Below, one piece after another: positions 54,301-60,659 of a DNA stretch of 60,659 nt. The position numbers were made by a program, and so were the translations under genes. Origin of the DNA: an uncultured Clostridium sp. (lineage in GTDB: Bacteria; Bacillota; Clostridia; TANB77; CAG-508); NCBI GenBank assembly GCA_900553985.1, contig USFW01000008.1, positions 1-60,659 on the forward strand, written 5' to 3'. The number at the start of each line of letters is the position of its first letter. The stretch's first letter is position 1. A model generated the notes under the pieces. The model saw only the letters and a program-made list of their open reading frames with translations, had not been told where the DNA came from and did not search any database.

Positions 54301-57300
54301 AATTCCCATCCTGTTTGTGGTGTTTTACCATCACTATATGCATTATTTACATCAATTGATATATTTGAATTTAATTCTACGATTGGTCTAATTGGTCTTG
54401 ATAAAGTACTTACTATGTCATTATTTGTATTATTAGATAGGAAAAGTCCTCCTCCTCCCATTCCACCATTGTATATATCACGAATTCCAAAGTCTCCATA
54501 TTGTGTATAACAAAGATTTGTCCTAGTTGCAACCCAATAATTAAAATTAGTTCCATTATCATTAATTATTAATTTATATGGTATTTCTCCAAAACTTTGT
54601 TTTGCTGAATAATTGTTCATATAATAGTAATTTTGAGTCATCGTCATTACATAATTAGGTACACTACTTCCTGTTACAAAAGTCCCTTCATCACTTCCAC
54701 TTAAACCACTTTGATTAACTGAATATGAATTTACTCCTGAACCTTTTTCTAAAGGATATTTGTTAGGATAATTTAAATCATATCCTGTATATGTCTTAGT
54801 TCCTCCATAATTTATTCCACCCTCACTTACATAAGCATTTTTATCGTACTTAGAATATTTTTCTATATCTTCTATTTTTATACTTCTCGCAGTTCCATAT
54901 GTATAATTACTATATAAGTTTCTACATACATCATTTAATGCTTGTACAGCATTATTATATCCATTTGCTCCCGATAAAAATATATTAGTTCTGGTAGGTC
55001 TATCACTTATTAATGTTATTTTATTGTTGTCCATACTATAAATTTTCCAATTGAAATCAGACTCTTGTTGTATAGTTTGATTAGTATAGTATCCTGTATA
55101 TTCTGATGTCAAAGAATATGAGTATTGATTACTCGGAGTGTACTTTACATAATCCCCTACTTTTGCTTCTTTTTGTTGAATATTGTTAATTGTTACACTC
55201 TCAAATGCATTATTTCCAGCTTGGTCTGTAACTGTAAAATAATATGTGCCATTTGCTGTTACTATATATGTTGTATCATCTATTTTCCTTATATTATCAT
55301 ATGTTGTATTCGTTATACTTCCTATTCCTGATAAACTATCTGTTGCATTTATATATATTGTTACTTCACTTGCAACTCCTGTTGATGGATTTGTTGAATA
55401 ACTTACATTTGGAGCTATTTTGTCTATATTACTTATATTTCCTGTTGCTATTGTTCCATAATTCACTCCATCCGTTAGTCTTGCATATACTGGTCCATTT
55501 TCTGTCATTGTTACTTTTTGGTAACTATCATAATCATACCATGTATATCCATCTTTACTATATTGTAATCTATAGTTTGTTGTTGATGCTGTTATTGTTA
55601 CTGTTACGTTTCTATTTGTCCATCCACTTGGTGAATAGTTAAAATATATGTTGTTGTTTCCTCCTGGTATTTGTATTGTTGTTCCTGTTACCTCATATCC
55701 TTCCATTTCATTTCCAGCATTATCTATTGCTTTTACTCGTATTTGATATCTTGTTCCTGGACTTAATCTTCCAAATGTATATGTTTCACTTGCTTGCTCT
55801 TCTGTCCAGCTATATCCACTATCCTTACTAAATTTATATCCTCTTATTCCACTCTTTCCATCTATTGTTGTTGCTTCTCTATCTACTGTGTTTGCTGTTA
55901 CTGCTATTGTATCTATTCCTGCATTCACAGTTGGTGTAAATATTATTGGACTTAATCTATCAATATTAGTTATTTGTGTACTTATACTTCTTGTCGCTTC
56001 TTGTGAATTTGGCTCATATAGTCTTGCATATATTGTTTCGTTATTATCTACTACTGTTATTGGGCTTAAATACGTTTCCCAACTTCTGTTATCTTTTGAA
56101 TATTGTAATATATATTCTTGTGCCATATTTGTCATTCTTACTGTTACTATTCCATTTGTCCAACTACTTGGTGTTTTTGTTATTTGTATTTTTTCTGCTG
56201 GATTTGGTAATTGATTTGTTGTTTCATTTATAGCTGTTGTTTCTCTTTCATTTCCTGCATTATCTATTGCTTTTACCTTTACTTGATAATTTGTTCCTGA
56301 AGTTAATCCACTAAATGTATATGTTCCACTTACTTGCTCTCCTGTCCAACTATATCCATTATCTTTACTAAATCTATATCCTCTTATTCCACTACTTCCA
56401 TCTGTTTGTGTACCTTCTGCATCTGTTGTATTTCCTTCCACTACTATTGAGTTTGTTGTTTTTCCTTGGATATTTACTACGAATTCTTTTGGTTGTAATC
56501 TATCTATATTATCTACATTATATGTTGCACTTTTTCCTGTTTTTCCATTTTTAGTTAATCTTGCATATATTATTTTATTTTCACTTACTTCTATTGGTGC
56601 ACTATAACTTGTATATTTACTTCCGTCTAATGAATATTCTATTCCATACCCTTGTTCACCTGTACTAATTTGCACTCTTACTGGTCCTCTTGTCCATCCA
56701 TTTGGATCTTTTTCAAAATTTATTCTTCCTTCTCCATCTGGTACTGTTATTTCTTCTTCTATAGTAGTATTTATAGTATTTGTACTAATTTCATTTCCTG
56801 CATTATCTATCGCTTTTACTTTTATTGGATATGTTATACCTGCTTTTAGATTTTCAAAAACATATCTTCCTTCTGCCTTTATATCTGTCCATGTACTTCC
56901 ATTATCTTTACTAAATTTATATCCTTTTATTCCACTTTTCCCATCCTTCGTTGTTGCTTCTTTATCTGTTGTAGTACATTCAACTGTTATCGTATTTGTT
57001 GTTTTTGATATTCTTGGTGTAAAAATATTTGGTGATAATCTATCTATATTTTCTATTATTTTTGTTACTGTATTTGAACTTTCATTATTACCATTTACTG
57101 CTCTTGCTTGTACTTCAACTCCATTATCTTGTATTTCTATTTCATTTTCATATTTTTTCCAGTTGTTTCCACCATCTAAACTGTATTGTTTTGTTACATT
57201 TGTAATGTTAGTTGATATTTTCACTCTTACACTATTGTTTGTCCAATCTGTAGGTGTAGTTAATATTGTAACCTTTACATTGTTTATATCTATATTACTA

Positions 57301-57701
57301 TCATTTTCATCTCCAACATATATAACATCATCAATTGTAACTTCAAATTTATATCCTTCTTTTGTTATTACTGTAACCAAATTATTTCCAACATCTGCTG
57401 TTATTCCTTTATTTTCTTTAAACATTTCATCTTGTTCTACTACATCAACATAATTATCTAGAAATTGAGCTATATCTGTTGTGTAATTATTTGTATATTC
57501 CAATTGCTTTAAAATTTCTAATTTTTCTTCATATTGCATAATTTCTGTTTCTCTTTTTGACTGTTGACTTTTTCCTAGCAATTTATTGTCTCCTGTCAAT
57601 ATTGATATTGAAATTCCTGCTAAAATTAATAATACAATTATTGTTACAGTTAACGCAATAATTGTTACTCCTCGTTGTTTTTTATAGCTAATTTTCTTCA
57701 T
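54294..57701 (-). CDS. Large prepilin-like surface protein with four tandem repeats
   Basis: 1135 aa. A type IV prepilin-like N-terminus (KKQRGVTIIALTVTIIVLLILAG; processing after G11 likely, though Glu5 is replaced by Ala) is followed by a coiled segment to about residue 70. Four modules of about 170 residues (142-310, 326-492, 505-675, 685-840) each carry an Ig-like unit (YSLDG..W..Y) and a fibronectin-like unit ending VKAIDNAGNE. A C-terminal domain (846-1135) ends in a conserved GKTPQTGWELK. Probably displayed outside, for adhesion or as a minor pilin. Confidence 0.75.
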   Translation of the reverse strand: MKKISYKKQRGVTIIALTVTIIVLLILAGISISILTGDNKLLGKSQQSKRETEIMQYEEKLEILKQLEYTNNYTTDIAQFLDNYVDVVEQDEMFKENKGITADVGNNLVTVITKEGYKFEVTIDDVIYVGDENDSNIDINNVKVTILTTPTDWTNNSVRVKISTNITNVTKQYSLDGGNNWKKYENEIEIQDNGVEVQARAVNGNNESSNTVTKIIENIDRLSPNIFTPRISKTTNTITVECTTTDKEATTKDGKSGIKGYKFSKDNGSTWTDIKAEGRYVFENLKAGITYPIKVKAIDNAGNEISTNTINTTIEEEITVPDGEGRINFEKDPNGWTRGPVRVQISTGEQGYGIEYSLDGSKYTSYSAPIEVSENKIIYARLTKNGKTGKSATYNVDNIDRLQPKEFVVNIQGKTTNSIVVEGNTTDAEGTQTDGSSGIRGYRFSKDNGYSWTGEQVSGTYTFSGLTSGTNYQVKVKAIDNAGNERETTAINETTNQLPNPAEKIQITKTPSSWTNGIVTVRMTNMAQEYILQYSKDNRSWETYLSPITVVDNNETIYARLYEPNSQEATRSISTQITNIDRLSPIIFTPTVNAGIDTIAVTANTVDREATTIDGKSGIRGYKFSKDSGYSWTEEQASETYTFGRLSPGTRYQIRVKAIDNAGNEMEGYEVTGTTIQIPGGNNNIYFNYSPSGWTNRNVTVTITASTTNYRLQYSKDGYTWYDYDSYQKVTMTENGPVYARLTDGVNYGTIATGNISNIDKIAPNVSYSTNPSTGVASEVTIYINATDSLSGIGSITNTTYDNIRKIDDTTYIVTANGTYYFTVTDQAGNNAFESVTINNIQQKEAKVGDYVKYTPSNQYSYSLTSEYTGYYTNQTIQQESDFNWKIYSMDNNKITLISDRPTRTNIFLSGANGYNNAVQALNDVCRNLYSNYTYGTARSIKIEDIEKYSKYDKNAYVSEGGINYGGTKTYTGYDLNYPNKYPLEKGSGVNSYSVNQSGLSGSDEGTFVTGSSVPNYVMTMTQNYYYMNNYSAKQSFGEIPYKLIINDNGTNFNYWVATRTNLCYTQYGDFGIRDIYNGGMGGGGLFLSNNTNNDIVSTLSRPIRPIVELNSNISIDVNNAYSDGKTPQTGWELK
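55182..57278 (-). repeat. Tandem coding repeat of about 510-520 bp units
   Basis: Four degenerate units encode residues about 142-840 of the large surface protein. Recurrent blocks are NIDRLSP, DGKSGI-GY-FSKD, SWT and VKAIDNAGNE. The fourth lacks the FSKD half and is shorter. Confidence 0.75.
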
Positions 57702-57837
57702 TTGTTTCCCACCTATCTTTATAACTATTTTATTTAATATAAATATATCATTTTACTCATATAAAAGCAATAAAAAAAGAAATAATAAATATAAAAATAT
57801 TTACTATTCCTTTCCTATTTTTAATTAATTTAATATT

Positions 57838-58404
57838 TTAATTATCATCAGTTCCTGTACTATCAAATGGTATAAATTTATTAACAACACTTTCTTGTTC
57901 TATGCTTTCAGCTCTAAACATCATAAAAGATGTATTTATTTTATTTTCAACTAATTGTTCTACTTCTTCTTGGCTTGCATGTTCTGCTAAAACTAATTCA
58001 CTCACTAAAATTTGTTTAGCATTATTTAGCATTTTCTTTTCTCCTGTTGAAAGCCCTTTTTCCTTTTGCTTAAAACTTAAATTTCTAACGACATCTGCTA
58101 TTTCATAGATGTCACCACTTTTCATTTTTTCCATGTTGTCTCTATAACGTTTATTCCAATTTTTATCCATTATTGTTTCATCTTGTGATAAAACACCAAA
58201 TACTTTATCTGCTGATTCTTTGTTTATAATGCTTCTTACTCCTACCTCTTCTGCCTTTGTGGTTGGAACCATTACCTTTACCTCACCTGGCATTTTTAGT
58301 ATATAATAAGATTGTTTTTGACCTAAAATGTCTTTTTCCTCAATTGCATCGATTGTTCCTGCTCCATGCATTGGATAAACTATTTTGTCTCCTACATTAA
58401 ACAT
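57838..58404 (-). CDS. CarD/CdnL-family transcription factor
   Basis: About 188 aa. RNA-polymerase-interacting Tudor-like domain at 1-60 (MFNVGDKIVYPMHGAGTIDAIEEKDILG...YYILKMP) and a helical C-terminal domain (RYRDNMEKMKSGDIYEIADVVRNLSFKQKEKGLSTGEKKML). CarD proteins stabilise open complexes, notably at rRNA promoters. ATG 58404 is the start: GGAG lies nine bases upstream; a TTG three codons earlier is rejected. Confidence 0.9.
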   Translation of the reverse strand: MFNVGDKIVYPMHGAGTIDAIEEKDILGQKQSYYILKMPGEVKVMVPTTKAEEVGVRSIINKESADKVFGVLSQDETIMDKNWNKRYRDNMEKMKSGDIYEIADVVRNLSFKQKEKGLSTGEKKMLNNAKQILVSELVLAEHASQEEVEQLVENKINTSFMMFRAESIEQESVVNKFIPFDSTGTDDN

Positions 58405-58520
58405 GTAAGTCAACTCCTTTCAGCATTTTTATTTATTTGGCAGAAAAAATATAATAAAGTTATGTAAATAGTATTAAATAACTTTATTGGATTTTTTAAC
58501 CATATTTATTATACTACAAA

Positions 58521-58550
58521 AGACGGTAAAAGTCAAAGGCTTTACCGTCC
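58521..58550 (-). terminator. dut terminator
   Basis: GACGGTAAA and TTTACCGTC form a 9-bp perfect stem followed by TTTTG on the minus strand, between dut and carD. Confidence 0.75.
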
Positions 58551-58618
58551 ATTTTTATGTGTATTTGTTGTTCAATTCCTTTATTCTCTAGGGTTAAAAA
58601 ATTTTTTATATTTTTTTA

Positions 58619-59086
58619 TTATGCTTTTTGGTTTGTTGAACCAAATCCTCCAATTCTTTCTCCTTCAGCACTGTCATCATCTGTCACTAAATATTTTTGG
58701 AATACTGCTTGGCCTATTGCTTCTCCTTTTTTTATTGTTATATCTTCATCTTTTACATTATAAAAAGCAAACATAATATGTCCATCATTATCTTGATTTC
58801 CATAATAGTCTTTATCTATAACTCCAACACTGTTTGCAAGAATTAATCCTTTTTTCTTTGGATTAGAGCTACGATTATATAACATTAATACTTCATCATC
58901 TTGCATATATGCTTTTATTCCTGTTTTTATCAAAGTTGGATTCATTCCTTTTTTGAAGCTTGGAACAACTACTTCCTCTGCGGCTTCTATATCATATCCT
59001 GCTGAAAATTTAGTCTTTCTAACAGGTAAATTAATTTCCTTATCTTCAAATCCTTTTGCTACTTCAAAACCTCTTATTTTTTCCAT
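58619..59086 (-). CDS. dut: dUTP diphosphatase-like protein
   Basis: 155 aa trimeric-type dUTPase. Motif 1 AGYDIEA, motif 2 YNRSSNPKKKGL, motif 3 NSVGVIDKDYYGN, motif 4 GEAIGQAVFQKY and motif 5 RIGGFGST are all visible. Motif 2 is slightly altered (RSS is normally followed by G). It removes dUTP and supplies dUMP. AAAGGA lies eleven bases before the ATG. Confidence 0.9.
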   Translation of the reverse strand: MEKIRGFEVAKGFEDKEINLPVRKTKFSAGYDIEAAEEVVVPSFKKGMNPTLIKTGIKAYMQDDEVLMLYNRSSNPKKKGLILANSVGVIDKDYYGNQDNDGHIMFAFYNVKDEDITIKKGEAIGQAVFQKYLVTDDDSAEGERIGGFGSTNQKA

Positions 59087-59220
59087 TTTTATTACATTCC
59101 TTTCTTGTATAAATTTTCTCTTTATTTATACTCGTATTTTTTCATATTATAAATGATTTGTCAAGAAATAATTATATATTTTTTATATAAGAAAAATGGC
59201 TAAATTTCCATACAATAATA

Positions 59221-59262
59221 AAAGAGCTACTCTCAGAATTTTTTATCCTAAAATAGCCCTTG
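59221..59262 (-). terminator. spoVS terminator
   Basis: On the minus strand AAGGGCTA and TAGCTCTT (one G-T pair) form a stem followed by TTTATT, just after spoVS. Confidence 0.65.
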
Positions 59263-59280
59263 TTTACTTATCTATTTATT

Positions 59281-59544
59281 CTATGCTCTTGATTCCACAA
59301 TTAATTTTATACCTGTTCTGTCTTCCCCTTCAACTTCTACTTCTGCAAAAGCTGGTATACACACTAAGTCAACTCCTGATGGTGCTACAAATCCTCTTGC
59401 TATTGCAACTGCCTTTACAGCTTGGTTTAATGCTCCTGCTCCGATTGCTTGCATTTCTGCTTTACTTGATTCTTTTACTAATCCAGCTATTGCTCCTGCT
59501 ACTGAATTAGGGTTTGATTTTGATGAAATTTTTAAAATTTCCAT
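59281..59544 (-). CDS. spoVS: Stage V sporulation protein S
   Basis: 87 aa, almost textbook: MEILKISSKSNPNSVAGAIAG, EMQAIGAGALNQAVKAVAIAR, GFVAPSGVDLVCIPAFAEVE and a C-terminal strand. An Alba-like small nucleic-acid-binding fold; in Bacillus it affects sporulation stage V and septation. AGGAGG site. Found next to ymdB as in many Bacillota. Confidence 0.96.
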   Translation of the reverse strand: MEILKISSKSNPNSVAGAIAGLVKESSKAEMQAIGAGALNQAVKAVAIARGFVAPSGVDLVCIPAFAEVEVEGEDRTGIKLIVESRA

Positions 59545-59681
59545 TTTCTTTTGCCTCCTATAATTTTTATTTTTTGTTGCAACTTTTACAATAACTATTT
59601 TATATTATATGGAAAATATTGTAAAGGTGTTTAAGCAAATTTTTGAGGCTTTTCATCGCAATAAAGCTAGTTTTTCGACAT

Positions 59682-60461
59682 TTATTTTAGGTTAATTCTT
59701 TTTATTTCTTTTACTTTATTTGTATCATCATCTATATCAACTATAATCCCATTAAAAATACATTCTCCTGTTGCTATTTTATATCTTTCTGGCAATGTTG
59801 TTTCAAATCTCTTTATTGAAGCAGATATTTCCATTCCTATTACAGAATTTTTAGGACCTGTCATTCCTATGTCTGTTATATATCCTGTTCCTTTAGGCAA
59901 TATTTTTTCATCAGCAGTTTGCACATGTGTATGTGTTCCATACACAAGAGTAGCTTTTCCATCTAAGTAATTTCCCATTGCAATTTTTTCAGCTGTTGCT
60001 TCAGCATGAAAATCTACTACTATTATATCTACTTCTTTTTCTATTTTTTCTATAATATTTTTAGCCTCAATAAATGGATTATCTGATAATACATTTATAT
60101 CTACTCTACCTATTAAATTTATAACTGCAATTTTCTTATTACCACATTCATATATTCCATAACCTTTTCCCACTACTCCTTTTGGATAATTAGCAGGTCT
60201 AATTAACTTTGGATGATCTATAAACTTGAATATATCCTTTTTTCCCCAAGTATGGTTTCCCATTGTTATAACATCAACATTTTGTGATAAGATATCATTA
60301 AAATTTTTTTCTGTAATACCCATTCCTTCTGCTGAATTTTCACCATTTACTATTATAAAATCAATTTTTTCTTTTTCCTTTATTCTCTTTAACTGTCGTC
60401 TTAATTCATTAATACCAGCACTTCCAATTAAATCTCCAACTGCTAAAATTTTCAAAATCAT
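59682..60461 (-). CDS. ymdB: YmdB-family metallophosphoesterase
   Basis: 259 aa. Dinuclear metal motifs: AVGDLIG (Asp), NGENSAEG, TMGNHTW (N, H), VDFHAEATAEK and GTHTHVQT. Bacillus YmdB hydrolyses 2',3'-cyclic AMP and affects biofilm and motility decisions. The annotated ATG is nearly on top of AAGAAGGA; the TTG two codons on (60455), seven bases away, is a likely real start. rny, the usual upstream gene, is beyond the window. Confidence 0.93.
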   Translation of the reverse strand: MILKILAVGDLIGSAGINELRRQLKRIKEKEKIDFIIVNGENSAEGMGITEKNFNDILSQNVDVITMGNHTWGKKDIFKFIDHPKLIRPANYPKGVVGKGYGIYECGNKKIAVINLIGRVDINVLSDNPFIEAKNIIEKIEKEVDIIVVDFHAEATAEKIAMGNYLDGKATLVYGTHTHVQTADEKILPKGTGYITDIGMTGPKNSVIGMEISASIKRFETTLPERYKIATGECIFNGIIVDIDDDTNKVKEIKRINLK

Positions 60462-60559
60462 TCCTTCTTTCCTATACTTTCACTATCTTCTATATAATAC
60501 TATACATTTTGCTTTTATGCAACTTTATTTTTATACAAAAGTTACACTAGATAATATAA

Positions 60560-60659
60560 TTATTGTAGAGTAGCTGGAACTGGGGGATACTTATAATTTT
60601 TTTGGATTTTTGACGTTCGACTAGAATGAAGATTAGAATTGGTTAGGCTTTCTAATGAG
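60560..60659 (+). repeat. Long-hairpin element, copy 2 (cut by the window end)
   Basis: The left half of the element at 14574-14804. Left outer arm has 7 changes in 42 bases; the next 45 bases (internal loop and left middle stem arm) have only 3. One change (A to T in CTTTCTAATGAG) would repair an A-A mismatch in copy 1's middle stem, if the far arm is alike. The flank TTATTGTAGAG is also shared. The right half lies outside. Confidence 0.9.

Noticed and set aside
1..60659. CRISPR arrays, cas genes, toxin-antitoxin or restriction systems, prophage structural genes
   Set aside because: No regularly spaced direct repeats and no recognisable proteins of these classes in any frame.

Overview
The window is very AT-rich double-stranded bacterial DNA with AGGAGG-type ribosome binding sites, TGA used as a stop, short intergenic gaps and a Bacillota-style gene set: SpoVS, a SpoVB-like flippase, YmdB, CarD, a Bce-type peptide-detoxification module, VanW, VanY and class II aldolase. 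It most resembles a low-GC Clostridia genome, probably from a spore-former or a recent descendant of one. No rRNA, tRNA, CRISPR array or intact prophage was seen. Most genes lie on the minus strand.

Layout. 1-2.1 kb is a graveyard of gene fragments (peptidase C26, HAD nucleotidase, FtsX permease tail, DUF4367-like tail) plus small membrane proteins. 2.1-6.7 kb is a run of small enzymes and transporters (YgjV, histidine phosphatase, MATE-like transporter, HAD nucleotidase, MBL hydrolase, NUDIX). 6.8-14.4 kb holds an ABC exporter, a ferritin-like protein, DUF421, a Ham1-type pyrophosphatase, an amidohydrolase, a GNAT and a thioesterase. 14.57-14.80 kb is a striking 218-bp hairpin element with a perfect 42-bp inverted repeat; a second, diverged copy begins at 60,560 and runs off the window. 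15-23.4 kb carries YhgE/Pip with a divergent TetR, a monofunctional transglycosylase, and a complete BceRS-BceAB-like module whose ABC promoter has a TTACA-N4-TGTAA operator. 23.5-25.4 kb has two secreted, tail-anchored low-complexity proteins and smpB.

25.6-29.6 kb carries fructose-bisphosphate aldolase, a DUF1540 peptide, an FAD/Rieske oxidoreductase and a peroxiredoxin. 29.8-32.3 kb is an accessory patch: a frameshifted transposase, a GNAT, a candidate structured RNA and a second copy of the peroxiredoxin promoter and start codon. 32.3-37.8 kb has a receiver-only response regulator downstream of paired Spo0A-box-like sites, a CmpB-type membrane protein, VanY, an Mbeg1-like hydrolase, an HdeD-like protein, TetR and L32. 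38-44 kb has DUF5662, asnB convergent with an XRE regulator, and a GntR-ABC module. 44-50 kb holds miaB, an HTH gene, mutS and rpmE. 50-52.7 kb has VanW and a SpoVB-like flippase. 52.8-57.7 kb holds a 1135-residue prepilin-like surface protein and, beside it, a headless copy of its C-terminal domain joined to a broken scpA. 57.8-60.5 kb has carD, dut, spoVS and ymdB.

The best leads for something new are the duplicated long-hairpin element (14.6 and 60.6 kb), a GGGGTCGGAGAC repeat found as five half-sites that reads into the end of miaB and covers the stop codon of the Bce-type kinase, the candidate RNA near 31.9 kb, and the recombined surface-protein/scpA locus.
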